Origin: Chelativorans sp. J32 | GTDB lineage: Bacteria > Pseudomonadota > Alphaproteobacteria > Rhizobiales > Rhizobiaceae | Assembly (NCBI RefSeq): GCF_000518985.1 | Contig: NZ_JAEQ01000015.1 | Coordinates: forward strand, 57,656-121,655 | Direction of reading: 5' to 3' | DNA: 64,000 nucleotides | Shown here: piece after piece, positions 56,348 through 64,000 of the stretch | Layout of the letters: the number at the start of each line of letters is the position of its first letter | How positions within the stretch are numbered: position 1 is the stretch's first letter | Position numbers and translations under genes: made by a program | Notes under the pieces: model-generated | The model's input: only the letters and a program-made list of their open reading frames with translations | Database searches by the model: none | What the model was told of the DNA's origin: nothing

Positions 56348-56935
56348 TTACGCCAATCCAAGCCGCATCAAGGGCCTGCCGGGCTTCCGCTCCACGACCG
56401 TAACGAAACCGGCCTTCTCGAATACGCGTTGCGATCCCACATAAAGCCCGACGGACCGAGAATCCTTCGATTCCCGCATTGGACATGCCTCCAACAGCCG
56501 CGCACCGTTTGCGCGGGCATAGTCGATCCCAGCCTTTACGAGTTGGTGGGTCAGGCCGCGGCCTCGGGCACTGGACCGGACAAAGAAGCAGGAAATTGCC
56601 CATACGGATGAATCGTCAGCCGGCGCATCCTCCGCCGGCGCCGAAGCCCGCCCGCGGTTGTTCCATTCGGGCACATCGAGACGGGGGCCGACCTGCATCC
56701 ATCCATCTGCTCGTTCCCCGTTGAACAGCAGCAAGCCCGGCGGCGGCCCCGCCTCCACCCGCGCGCGCATATAATCCTTCTTTCGCTCGCCTGTGTTCTC
56801 GCGCCGCGAGGCGGGAGGCAGGCGGAAATAGGTACACCAGCAGCCGTAACAGGCCCCCTGCTTCCCAAACAGGTCCTCGAACGCCGGCCAAAGAGCCGCC
56901 GTCAACGGGACAATCGTCGTCACGCTCCTCTCCAC
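56348..56935 (-). CDS. GNAT family N-acetyltransferase
   Basis: 195 aa from a GTG at 56935; an internal GTG at 56923 is also possible. The acetyl-CoA-binding motif is ISCFFVRSSARGRGLTHQLV, the usual R/Q-x-x-G-x-G/A loop. The protein also has a Cys/Trp-rich N-terminal part (GACYGCWCTYFRLP). The C-terminus VGSQRVFEKAGFVTVVERK is typical of GNATs. The substrate is unknown. It diverges from dinB. Confidence 0.85.
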   Translation of the reverse strand: MERSVTTIVPLTAALWPAFEDLFGKQGACYGCWCTYFRLPPASRRENTGERKKDYMRARVEAGPPPGLLLFNGERADGWMQVGPRLDVPEWNNRGRASAPAEDAPADDSSVWAISCFFVRSSARGRGLTHQLVKAGIDYARANGARLLEACPMRESKDSRSVGLYVGSQRVFEKAGFVTVVERKPGRPLMRLGLA

Positions 56936-56970
56936 CGCTTGTATCGGAATGCGCGTTGTTCTATGATTTT

Positions 56971-56985
56971 GTTCTTATTATGTTC
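56971..56985. promoter_or_regulatory. SOS (LexA) box immediately upstream of dinB
   Basis: GTTC-TTATTAT-GTTC, perfect GTTC-N7-GTTC, 12 bp before the dinB ATG. A third GTTC lies at 56958-56961, nine bases further upstream. LexA bound here would cover the promoter and the 5' end of the mRNA. Confidence 0.82.
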
Positions 56986-56997
56986 CCATAATCACCC

Positions 56998-58308
56998 ATG
57001 GCTGTCAACGATTCTCCGCACGGTCTTTGCCGCGATTGCCTATCCCGCGCAGCGTCCGTAGGGCGGCGGTGCGACGCCTGCGGCAGCCCGCGAATCGTCC
57101 GCCATGAGGAGTTGGAAGACCTCGCCATTGCCCACATTGACTGCGACGCCTTCTATGCAGCGGTGGAAAAGCGCGACAATCCGGAGCTGCGCGACAAGCC
57201 GGTGATCATCGGAGGCGGCAAACGCGGGGTCGTGTCCACCGCCTGCTATATAGCCCGCATCCACGGCGTTCGCTCTGCCATGCCGATGTTCAAGGCGCTT
57301 GCAGCCTGCCCTCAAGCGATCGTCATAAAGCCGGATATGGAGAAATACGTTCGCGTTGGCAGGCAGGTCAGGGAGATGATGCTGGCGCTCACCCCCATGG
57401 TCGAGCCGCTTTCGATCGATGAAGCGTTTCTCGACCTCGCCGGCACGGAACGTCTGCACGGCGCGCCAGCCGCGGTCGTGCTGGCCCGCTTTGCCCGCGA
57501 AGTCGAGCAGGAGATCGGGATCACCGTGTCGGTTGGTCTTTCCTACTGCAAGTTCCTGGCGAAGGTAGCGTCCGATCTCAACAAGCCACGCGGCTTCTCG
57601 ATCATAGGCCGGGCTGAGGCTCTCACCTTCCTCGCTGAGCAGCCGGTCACAACCATTTGGGGCGTGGGCAAGGCCTTTGCCGCCACGCTCGCCGCAGATG
57701 GCATTCGCACCATAGGGCAATTGCAGCACATGGAGCGTGGCGATCTCATGCGCCGTTACGGCATCATGGGCGACCGGCTTTACCGGCTCTCGCGCGGTGA
57801 GGATGCGCGAGCCGTCCAGCCGCGCGGCGAGGCAAAGAGCGTCTCCTCTGAAACCACCTTCGACAAGGACATAGCCTCCTTCGAGGAGTTGGTGCCCGTT
57901 CTTCGTGCATTGAGTGAACGCGTTTCCGCACGGTTGAAGAAGTCGGATATCGCGGGGCGAACTGTCGTCCTCAAACTCAAGACATCGGATTTCCGGATCC
58001 GCACCCGCAACCGTCAGCTTTCCGACCCCACCCGCCTGGCGGACCGGATCTTTTCCACGGGCCTTGAAATGTTGAAGCGTGAGGTGGACGGCACATCCTT
58101 TCGCCTGATCGGCATCGGCGTCAGCGACCTGACGGACGCCACCAAGGCCGATCCGCCGGACCTCGTCGACCATCTGTCACACAAACGGGCACTGGCCGAA
58201 GGTGCGATAGACGCTCTCAGGGCGAAATTCGGAAATCAGGCCGTGGAAATGGGGTACACTTTCCAACGCGTCCGCCGCTCGCGCCCGGAACCGGAAATCG
58301 AGGAGTGA
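56998..58308 (+). CDS. dinB: DNA polymerase IV (Y-family)
   Basis: 436 aa, ATG at 56998. The catalytic core includes [40 protein letters not shown] and [20 protein letters not shown], carrying the acidic metal-binding residues; the little-finger domain follows. It extends lesions and mispairs at stalled forks. The first 35 residues add a zinc-ribbon-like module with Cys at 11, 14, 25 and 28 (LCRDC ... CDACG) that E. coli DinB (351 aa) lacks but rhizobial DinB often has. The SOS box overlaps its promoter. Confidence 0.96.
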   Translation: MAVNDSPHGLCRDCLSRAASVGRRCDACGSPRIVRHEELEDLAIAHIDCDAFYAAVEKRDNPELRDKPVIIGGGKRGVVSTACYIARIHGVRSAMPMFKALAACPQAIVIKPDMEKYVRVGRQVREMMLALTPMVEPLSIDEAFLDLAGTERLHGAPAAVVLARFAREVEQEIGITVSVGLSYCKFLAKVASDLNKPRGFSIIGRAEALTFLAEQPVTTIWGVGKAFAATLAADGIRTIGQLQHMERGDLMRRYGIMGDRLYRLSRGEDARAVQPRGEAKSVSSETTFDKDIASFEELVPVLRALSERVSARLKKSDIAGRTVVLKLKTSDFRIRTRNRQLSDPTRLADRIFSTGLEMLKREVDGTSFRLIGIGVSDLTDATKADPPDLVDHLSHKRALAEGAIDALRAKFGNQAVEMGYTFQRVRRSRPEPEIEE

Positions 58309-58350
58309 GGCGCAGCAAAATCGGTGGCAGACCAGTATGACTGTGGACCG

Positions 58351-58374
58351 CGGCACCCTGCGCCCTGCCGTTTT
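58351..58374 (+). terminator. Weak terminator after dinB
   Basis: CGGCA (58351-58355), 10-nt loop, TGCCG (58366-58370), TTTT. The stem is short, so this is a tentative rho-independent terminator 43 bp after the dinB stop. Confidence 0.35.
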
Positions 58375-58387
58375 AGTGTAATAGATT

Positions 58388-58473
58388 TGGTGCGGACGGC
58401 GGGAATCGAACCCGCACGGGCGAAGCCCGAGGGATTTTAAGTCCCTTGCGTCTACCAATTCCGCCACGTCCGC
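58388..58473 (-). tRNA. tRNA-Leu (UAA)
   Basis: Read on the minus strand: acceptor stem GCGGACG pairs with CGTCCGC, discriminator A and encoded CCA (58388-58390). The anticodon stem AGGGA/TCCCT encloses the loop CTTAAAA, giving anticodon UAA. A long variable arm (CGGGCTTCGCCCG) confirms the class II leucine tRNA, and the T-arm reads GGTTCGATTCC. Reads UUA codons, which are rare in this GC-rich genome. Confidence 0.97.
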
Positions 58474-58538
58474 GCGGGCATGTTTCTCAGTGCTTCGCGT
58501 CGAAAGGTCAACATTCTTTTTTGAATGCGCCCAGCTGA

Positions 58539-58904
58539 TTACCCACCATAGGTCGCAAGTATGGTGCGTGCATCCAGTGCATTCGGGTTCTCCCCGGGCC
58601 GAAACATTCGCACCGTCACCGAATTGGACCGCGTCGTCGCGATCAGAGGCACGAAGGAGGCCTGCCCCGCATAGGTGTGGGCAGTCTGCATCGTCGCTCC
58701 CCCAAGCGTAAAATGGGTAAAGCCCTTTTCAAGGGTGAGTTCGGCGGCGCGTTTGAGCGTCGCCTGCGGAACGGCTCCAGCCCCGAACCGGCCAGTGCCG
58801 CTCACCTCGAGCTGGTAGGAATTCACCGAAAGCGGAATTTCCTGGGTGGAGACGCAGCCGGCGAGCGCCACGGCCAGGCTGATTAGGATGGGGAGTTTTC
58901 GCAT
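58539..58904 (-). CDS. Small lipoprotein, unknown function
   Basis: 121 aa from the ATG at 58904 (MRKLPILISLAVALAGCVST): a signal peptide with lipobox LAGC, lipidated Cys near residue 17. The mature part, SYQLEVSGTGRFGAGAVPQA then LKRAAELTLEKGFTHFTL, resembles the CC0125/CC1285 family of small alphaproteobacterial lipoproteins. Probably anchored in the outer membrane. Longer upstream frames overlap wrbA and are shadows. Confidence 0.78.
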   Translation of the reverse strand: MRKLPILISLAVALAGCVSTQEIPLSVNSYQLEVSGTGRFGAGAVPQATLKRAAELTLEKGFTHFTLGGATMQTAHTYAGQASFVPLIATTRSNSVTVRMFRPGENPNALDARTILATYGG

Positions 58905-59007
58905 GCGCGGAATATGTCGCGCTACCGGACCAGCTGCAAGGGAGCCGCAGCCGTTTGTCAGAGAAAAGATCGAGGCGGACTGTCGAGCGCCCGCCTCGAG
59001 GAATGCA

Positions 59008-59607
59008 TCAGCCCAAAAGCTTTGCCGTGATCTCGGCCAGCCTTTTGCCCTGGAACCGCGCGCCCTCCAGCTCCTGGGCGGAGGGCAGACGGGAACCATC
59101 ACCCTCAGTCGTTGTGGTCATGCCATAAGGCGCGCCGCCGCGGACCGTATCGTTGCCCATCTGATCCTGATAGGCGTAGGAGAGCGGCACGATGATCATT
59201 CCGTGGTGCTGCAGCGCGAGCTGTGTCGTGGCCAAAGCAATTTCCGCCCCGCCATGTTGCGTGGCCGTGGAAACCATAACGGTCGCAGGCTTGTCCAACA
59301 GCTTTCCTTCGGCCCAGAGCGGACCCGTCTGATCTAGGAAATTCTTGATTTGCGACGCCATCATTCCGTAACGCGTCGAAACGCCGAAGATAAAACCGTC
59401 GTAATCTGCAAGCTCCAAAGGCGTAGCTATCGGCGCTTCCTGTTCAAGCTTGTAGTGAGCCTTTCTCGCCACCTCTTCCGGCACGAGCTCAGGCACGCGT
59501 TTGATGGTCACGTCGGCGCCGGTTTCGCGCGCACCTTCGGCGGCCGCTTTTGCCATTGCCTCCATGTGCCCCCAGCTTGAATAGTAAAGAACGAGTATCC
59601 TAGCCAT
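59008..59607 (-). CDS. wrbA: NAD(P)H:quinone oxidoreductase WrbA
   Basis: 199 aa from the ATG at 59607. Flavodoxin-like fold: [20 protein letters not shown] gives the FMN phosphate loop, and [20 protein letters not shown] and [17 protein letters not shown] follow. The C-terminal [20 protein letters not shown] is diagnostic for WrbA. Two-electron quinone reduction protects against oxidative stress. Confidence 0.96.
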   Translation of the reverse strand: MARILVLYYSSWGHMEAMAKAAAEGARETGADVTIKRVPELVPEEVARKAHYKLEQEAPIATPLELADYDGFIFGVSTRYGMMASQIKNFLDQTGPLWAEGKLLDKPATVMVSTATQHGGAEIALATTQLALQHHGMIIVPLSYAYQDQMGNDTVRGGAPYGMTTTTEGDGSRLPSAQELEGARFQGKRLAEITAKLLG

Positions 59608-59769
59608 CTTGCTTAGCTCCTGATCAAACGGCGTAGCCACGCCACCGCCTTCTGATTTAGCTGAGCCGGGCGGTATTTAAACACTTCCATTTCCGACACA
59701 GTGTTCACCATCCATTGCCGATCCATCCGCCCGCCGCTATCTGACAGACGTCAAGGGGAAGAGACAGCC

Positions 59770-60510
59770 ATGAGTGAGATTGTTACGGCGGCAATGGTCG
59801 TCATCGGCGACGAAATCCTTTCGGGCCGCACAAAGGACAGGAATATCGGCCATCTCGCTGATATCATGACGGCCGTCGGCATCGATCTGAAGGAGGTTCG
59901 GATCGTGCCGGACGAGCAGGAAGCGATTGTGGAGGCTATCAACGCGCTCCGCTCCCGTTTTACCTATGTCTTCACCACTGGCGGGATCGGCCCTACTCAT
60001 GACGACATCACCGCCGATGCGGTCGCGGCCGCCTTCGGCTTGCCTTGTGAATACGACGACAGGGCCTACAGGCTGCTTGATGAACATTACGAGGCGCGGG
60101 GCATCGAGTTCACGGAAGCGCGCAAGCGCATGGCCCGCATGCCCCGGGGTGCAAGGCACATTCCCAATCCCATCTCGGTTGCGCCGGGATTTGCGATCGA
60201 TAACGTCTTCGTGATGGCTGGCGTTCCGGCGATCTTCCAGGCGATGCTCGATCAAATTGTGCCGACGCTTAGGACCGGGGCAAAGCTTCTGTCCGTCTCC
60301 ATCCCCTCACCTCTTCCGGAAGGAACGATCGGGGGGCCTCTGGGCGAAGTTCAGAAGGCCTTTCCCGAAACGATCATCGGCTCCTATCCAAAATATGTGG
60401 ATGGCAGGTTTTGGACCGAATTGGTGATACGCTCGCGTTCCGAGGAGACGCTTCAAGCCGCCAAAGCCGAGATCGAGCGAATGCTTGACCGCCTCTTGCA
60501 ACAAAGTTGA
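59770..60510 (+). CDS. Competence/damage-inducible (CinA N-domain, MoCF-type) protein
   Basis: 246 aa from the ATG at 59770. MoCF/molybdopterin-binding fold: TAAMVVIGDEILSGRTKDRN, FTTGGIGPTHDDITADAVAA and NVFVMAGVPAIFQAMLDQIV. It is the short CinA-like form without the C-terminal nicotinamide-nucleotide amidase domain. Family members can have ADP-ribose or NMN-related phosphatase activity; the specific role here is unclear. Confidence 0.9.
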   Translation: MSEIVTAAMVVIGDEILSGRTKDRNIGHLADIMTAVGIDLKEVRIVPDEQEAIVEAINALRSRFTYVFTTGGIGPTHDDITADAVAAAFGLPCEYDDRAYRLLDEHYEARGIEFTEARKRMARMPRGARHIPNPISVAPGFAIDNVFVMAGVPAIFQAMLDQIVPTLRTGAKLLSVSIPSPLPEGTIGGPLGEVQKAFPETIIGSYPKYVDGRFWTELVIRSRSEETLQAAKAEIERMLDRLLQQS

Positions 60511-60561
60511 CGCACGCCCATTCTCTCCTTTGCGGGGTGAACAGATGCGAAGGAGGCTTCC

Positions 60562-61404
60562 ATGACCTACAAGACGGTTCTAGTGATCCTGCAGAGCCAG
60601 GTAGACGCCAAACGGGTTCTGGATTTCGCACTACCGTTTGCCGCGCGCCATGGAAGCCATGTCATCGGTCTCCACGCAGAAGCGCTTCCCATGCCTGTGG
60701 TTTCTCCCATGGGCGGGCCGGCCATCGATTTTAACACTGCCCTTCAGGAGGACACGCTCAGACGCCATCAGGAGCTGAAGAGGTTCTTCGGCGAGCGTGC
60801 CGAGGCTGAAGGCGTAGCTCATGAATGGCGCAGCTATGACAATGTCTCCGGCGATTCAGCCGTCTCCGGCATCGAGAGCGCCCGTACCGCGGATCTTGTG
60901 ATTGCGCTGCAGAACGATCCCGATGCCGACTCGCTGCGCAGCTCCGATCTGGAGGCCCTACTCTTCAGAACCGGCCGCCCCCTGCTCCTCGTTCCATACA
61001 CCTTCAGCGGCCGCTCGGAGCCCTTCAAGAAGGCTGTGCTGGCATGGAATGGCAGCAAGGAAGCCGCTCGCGCCGTCTTTGACGCCCTTCCACTGTTGAG
61101 GGAGGCCGGGCGCGCCGAAGTGCTCAGCGTCGACGCGCGCGACACGATGGACCAGGACGCCGAAATGGCCGGTGCCGCTATTGCCCAGAGCCTGGCGCGG
61201 CACGGTATAGACGTTACCCTCAGCGCCGAGCAGTCGAACGGTCTTTCACATGACGAAGTGATCGCCAATCACATTGCGGAAGCCAATGCCGACCTTCTTG
61301 TCATGGGCGCCTTCGGCCGTTCGCGTCTCGCGGAATTCGTTTTCGGCGGGGTCACGCGCAAAATGCTGCAATCGATGACCACGCCAACGCTGTTGTCCCA
61401 CTGA
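60562..61404 (+). CDS. Universal stress protein (tandem UspA domains)
   Basis: 280 aa with GAAGGAGG before the ATG. Two Usp-like domains in series, the first degenerate (TYKTVLVILQSQVDAKRVLD), the second ending HIAEANADLLVMGAFGRSRL and FGGVTRKMLQSMTTPTLLSH with the G-x-x-G-x-S type nucleotide-binding run. Role in stress survival by family. Confidence 0.9.
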   Translation: MTYKTVLVILQSQVDAKRVLDFALPFAARHGSHVIGLHAEALPMPVVSPMGGPAIDFNTALQEDTLRRHQELKRFFGERAEAEGVAHEWRSYDNVSGDSAVSGIESARTADLVIALQNDPDADSLRSSDLEALLFRTGRPLLLVPYTFSGRSEPFKKAVLAWNGSKEAARAVFDALPLLREAGRAEVLSVDARDTMDQDAEMAGAAIAQSLARHGIDVTLSAEQSNGLSHDEVIANHIAEANADLLVMGAFGRSRLAEFVFGGVTRKMLQSMTTPTLLSH

Positions 61405-61419
61405 AAGGGCCACAGCCCC

Positions 61420-61508
61420 GTGCGTCCATTAGGACGCACAAAGGACGCTGCAAGTTATTGGATCGGTGTATCGTGCTTTCCGGAACCGATCCCGGTTTTC
61501 GGGCTCAT
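61420..61508. repeat. Palindromic intergenic repeat, copy B
   Basis: TGCGTCC and GGACGCA (61421-61439) form the first stem. AAAGGACGCTG and then ATCGTG-TTTCCGG-AACCG-CCGGTTT-CGGG follow in the same order as at 38889-38992. Copy B has diverged at several positions. It separates the stress-protein gene from the ClpP-like genes. Confidence 0.6.
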
Positions 61509-61580
61509 CCTGCAAGGAACGCACCTACTCCTCACGGGCAAGAGCATCCCCTCGCCCCTTTTGCGGGCATCTCTTTGGCA

Positions 61581-62236
61581 CTACTCGTCGCTGACGAGAT
61601 AGGAATACGGTGTATCGATAATCTCGCTTACGGTGCCGGAAATCAGGCCTTTCTCCTTCGCCTGCTTCGCGGAAAGGACGAGCCGCTGATCTTCGCTGTA
61701 CAAAAGAGCCTTGATCTCCGCCTCCGGTATCGTCGTGCAGGATTTATAGACCTCAACGCCAAAATTTACGTATGTACGAAGCACTTCCTCCATCTGGCGC
61801 AGTTCGTCGGGCGTCCAGGTACGCTTTGGTGCAACGTTCGCGGGGGGGTGCAGAAGAAAGGTCCCATCCTCAAATGAGAGGCGTTCCTTTCCGCCGCAAA
61901 ACATAAAAGTTGCCGCTGAGCCGACATTAGCGAGATTGACGGTCGTGATTGGTATCCGGCTACTCTTTATGATCTGATAGGCCGCTTCGCCACCGTCTGC
62001 GTCACCACCCCAGCTGATGATATATAAGTATATTTTTTCCAGACCTTCATGGTCTCTATTAATCTCTTCGATGGCAGATATAAGTTTAGCAACCGAATCC
62101 CGCGTAACTTCTCCTGAAATAAAATTTTCGCATACTTAACATCAGAAAATTCCTCCTTTATTGATGTACCCATAAATATAAATATTCCCAATACCACACC
62201 AAAAAAGAAGACAACAATTAGCAATATAAACCTCAT
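61581..62236 (-). pseudogene. Second exported ClpP-like protein, frameshifted
   Basis: The start is MRFILLIVVFFFGVVLGIFI (ATG at 62236), a signal anchor, followed by SIKEEFSDVKYA. Around 62121-62128 the frame is lost in an A4T4 run; adding one A restores KNFISGEVTRDSVAKLISAI, then LYIISWGGDADGGEAAYQII and VGSAATFMFCGGKERLSFED. The protein then reads to DTPYSYLVSDE with GTFLLHPP holding a His. Repaired, it would be 218 aa and clearly paralogous to the gene 11 bp upstream. An assembly error is an alternative to a real mutation. Confidence 0.75.
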
Positions 62237-62247
62237 AACACCACCGA

Positions 62248-62946
62248 TCAATCTTTAGATCCGACCATTACATTGAGGTTGAGACCATCCTTGTCGACAA
62301 TGGTGTACGACAAGGGCGTGTCTACGATTTCCCGCGTCTCGCCGGAGATCACGCCCTTCTCCAGAGCTTCTCCTGCATTCATCAAGAGCCTGTCGTCGGC
62401 GCTCTCCACGATGGTCGACACCTCTTCTGCAGGCAGGTTCGTGCACTCGCGATAGACGCTTGCAAAGACATCGTTGTATGACTTGAGAAGCTCCCTCGAG
62501 AGCACGTACTGGACGGGCTGAATCGACATTGCCGGCAGCGTGATATTTGCCGGCTTGAGCACGAAAACCGTCCCCGGAAACGCGGTTCTTACTTTGGCTC
62601 CGCAGAACATGACTGCCGCGACGGAAGCGACGGTCGATACGTTTACCGCGGTGACGGGAATGCGCGAGCTCTTGATCGCCCAGTACGCCGTCTGCGCGCT
62701 GTCCACATCCCCCCCGGGACTGTTTATGTAGAGATAGATGTTTGCGAGCGCTTTATTGTCGCTGTTCAGCCTGTCGAGCACCGAAATGAGCTCGGCCACC
62801 TTTCGCTCGCTCACCTCCCCTACGTAAAATACCTTTGCCGCCTTGATTTCACCAGCTTTGGCATCCGCCGGCGCCACTGAAATTACCTCGGCACGCGCGC
62901 AGGTGATCGATATTAGTAGAAATAAAAACGATGCATATTTTATCAT
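62248..62946 (-). CDS. Exported ClpP-like serine protease homologue
   Basis: 232 aa. Signal peptide [19 protein letters not shown], then a Clp/crotonase fold: [40 protein letters not shown] and [15 protein letters not shown] with a Ser at 108. At the catalytic His position of ClpP stands Lys131 (VFVLKPANI), while Asp185 ([20 protein letters not shown]) is kept. It resembles predicted periplasmic ClpP-like proteins (COG3904-type; from memory). Activity is uncertain. No unfoldase partner gene is nearby. The region is AT-richer than its surroundings, suggesting acquisition. Confidence 0.75.
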   Translation of the reverse strand: MIKYASFLFLLISITCARAEVISVAPADAKAGEIKAAKVFYVGEVSERKVAELISVLDRLNSDNKALANIYLYINSPGGDVDSAQTAYWAIKSSRIPVTAVNVSTVASVAAVMFCGAKVRTAFPGTVFVLKPANITLPAMSIQPVQYVLSRELLKSYNDVFASVYRECTNLPAEEVSTIVESADDRLLMNAGEALEKGVISGETREIVDTPLSYTIVDKDGLNLNVMVGSKD

Positions 62947-63169
62947 TTTCTTCTCTAAATTTCACAATACAATTCCTCATCCTTATGTCTTTCGCTTTAA
63001 AGCGCGATTTACTTTGCAGCTTGGTTTCGAAGCAAATCCAGCAAAGCGAAGAGCGAAGGCCAGTCACTACGGGAGGCTCGGCAGCATCGCCGCTCTTGCA
63101 TTTTCCTCGTCTTTCCGGCTAATTCCCGACGCATTCCAGGTGCGGCCGCCTGGCTCAGGAGTGCATGAA

Positions 63170-63667
63170 ATGTCCCTTCCAGAAAAAGCCTTTCCCGTCT
63201 CGTGGGATCAATTCCATCGCGATGCCCGCGCACTTGCCTGGCGTCTTGCCGGCACGAACGGCCGCTGGAAGGCAATCGTATGCATCACCCGGGGCGGGCT
63301 CGTCCCTGCAGCGGTGATTGCACGCGAGCTTGACATTCGCCTTATCGAGACGGTTTGCATCGCCTCCTATCACGACTACAGCGAGCAGGGAGAGCTCAAA
63401 CTCCTGAAGGAAATCTCGCCCCCTCTGCTGGAAGATGAGGGAAAGGACATATTGATCGTTGATGATCTCACGGATACCGGCAAGACGGCCGCGATCGTCC
63501 GTGCGATGATGCCGAAAGCCCATTTCGCAACGATCTATGCTAAACCCAAGGGGCGCCCCCTGGTCGATACTTTTGTGACTGAAGTCTCCCAGGATACCTG
63601 GATCTATTTCCCCTGGGACATGGGCTTTTCCTATCAGCGGCCGATTGCCGAGAGCGAGGCCGGCTAG
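63170..63667 (+). CDS. gpt: Xanthine phosphoribosyltransferase
   Basis: 165 aa from the ATG at 63170 with AGGAG upstream; this matches the usual Gpt length, and the long upstream frame is a shadow. PRT landmarks: [20 protein letters not shown] and the PRPP loop [20 protein letters not shown], followed by [18 protein letters not shown] and [14 protein letters not shown]. It salvages xanthine, guanine and hypoxanthine. Its stop lies 4 bp before the presumed IS end. Confidence 0.95.
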   Translation: MSLPEKAFPVSWDQFHRDARALAWRLAGTNGRWKAIVCITRGGLVPAAVIARELDIRLIETVCIASYHDYSEQGELKLLKEISPPLLEDEGKDILIVDDLTDTGKTAAIVRAMMPKAHFATIYAKPKGRPLVDTFVTEVSQDTWIYFPWDMGFSYQRPIAESEAG

Positions 63668-63671
63668 ACTT

Positions 63672-64000
63672 AGAGCGGTTTAGTGATTGACTGAATCGGG
63701 AGGGATTCCGGTTCTGTTGATCTTGTGATTCAAGATGCTGGCTGGAGTGGAGGCCAGCATCTGATGACAGCACCTCTATCCAATGATCTTCGAGCACGTG
63801 TGGTCGGTGCGATCGAGGCCGGCGAGAGCTGCCGGTCGGCTGCCAGCCGCTTCGGGGTTGCCGTTTCCTCGGCAGTGAAGTGGCACCAGCGCTACCGGGA
63901 CAACCGGCTCGGTGGCGCCGGCCAAGATGGGTGGCCATCGCAAGCGCGTTCTGGAGCTGCACCGGGCGTTCATCGTCGAACGCATCAACCAGACATCGCA
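63672..64000 (+). mobile_element. IS630 family insertion sequence, left end (cut by the window)
   Basis: A TA precedes GAGCGGTTTAGTGATTGAC, consistent with IS630 insertion at TA. A transposase starts at 63764: MTAPLSNDLRARVVGAIEAG, then ESCRSAASRFGVAVSSAVKW, the helix-turn-helix of IS630 transposases. At about 63902 (CGGGACAACCGG) the frame changes; the continuation APAKMGGHRKRVLELHRAFI is one frame over. So this copy is probably frameshifted, and the right end is outside the window. A 9-bp hairpin (GATGCTGGC 63734-63742 with GCCAGCATC 63753-63761) lies just before the start. Confidence 0.85.

Noticed and set aside
57040..58173. 377-codon minus-strand open frame opposite dinB
   Set aside because: Antisense shadow of dinB, low-complexity composition, no start signal.
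62115..62130. Programmed -1 frameshift to make the second ClpP-like protein
   Set aside because: No X-XXY-YYZ heptamer in the correct frame and no obvious stimulatory hairpin just downstream; a plain mutation or sequencing error is simpler.
1..64000. CRISPR array, prophage or toxin-antitoxin module
   Set aside because: No regularly spaced repeats, phage structural genes or recognisable toxin-antitoxin pairs were seen.

Overview
The window looks like a chromosomal segment of a Rhizobiales (Hyphomicrobiales) alphaproteobacterium, most likely of the Phyllobacteriaceae type (Mesorhizobium or Chelativorans relatives). This is inferred from the GC-rich codon use, the GTTC-N7-GTTC SOS boxes of alphaproteobacteria, the PleD/DivK pair, an EipB-type envelope protein, LpxI in place of LpxH, and several families common in rhizobia (DUF1489, DUF3572, DUF4168, DUF6105). 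Most of it is core housekeeping DNA. The clearly accessory part is the right end, from about 61.4 kb.

Left part (1-6.7 kb): a truncated DUF4168 gene, an exported MTA/SAH nucleosidase-like protein, then ssb and uvrA diverging from an 854-bp intergenic region that carries two perfect SOS boxes, and a DUF72 gene. From 20 kb down to 6.8 kb, all on the minus strand, runs the long translation/envelope cluster rpsB-tsf-(terminator)-pyrH-frr-uppS-cdsA-rseP-bamA-lpxD-fabZ-lpxA-lpxI-lpxB. It joins ribosome and elongation factors to undecaprenyl and phospholipid precursors, outer-membrane protein assembly and lipid A synthesis, with ATGA-type overlaps at several junctions.

Middle part (20-47 kb): an EipB envelope-integrity gene; a plus-strand run of RidA, glycerophosphodiesterase, FemAB-like, HIT and GT25 genes that ends against an O-antigen ligase; AzlCD amino-acid exporter; ClpS-ClpA; a D,D-carboxypeptidase with a SPOR domain; a DnaJ/VWA pair; serine dehydratase; YdcF; GatA/GatC; RuvX; an AidB-like dehydrogenase; then pyrB with a dihydroorotase-like pyrC' that has lost its metal ligands, plsY and dprA.

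Right part (47-64 kb): topA-rnr-DUF983-Nudix and rpmG with a textbook terminator; the divK-pleD signalling pair; dinB, with an SOS box 12 bp before its start codon; a tRNA-Leu(UAA); a small lipoprotein; WrbA, a CinA-type domain protein and a universal stress protein. The end is a visibly AT-richer patch with two tandem exported ClpP-like genes (one intact but with Lys at the catalytic His position, one broken by a single-base frameshift), gpt, and the left end of an IS630-type insertion sequence.

The most interesting observations are the exported ClpP-like pair, the three LexA-type boxes tying ssb, uvrA and dinB into one SOS response, the non-catalytic PyrC', the exported nucleosidase, and a palindromic intergenic repeat present at 38.9 kb and 61.4 kb. 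No CRISPR array, prophage, rRNA operon or clearly new multi-gene system was seen.
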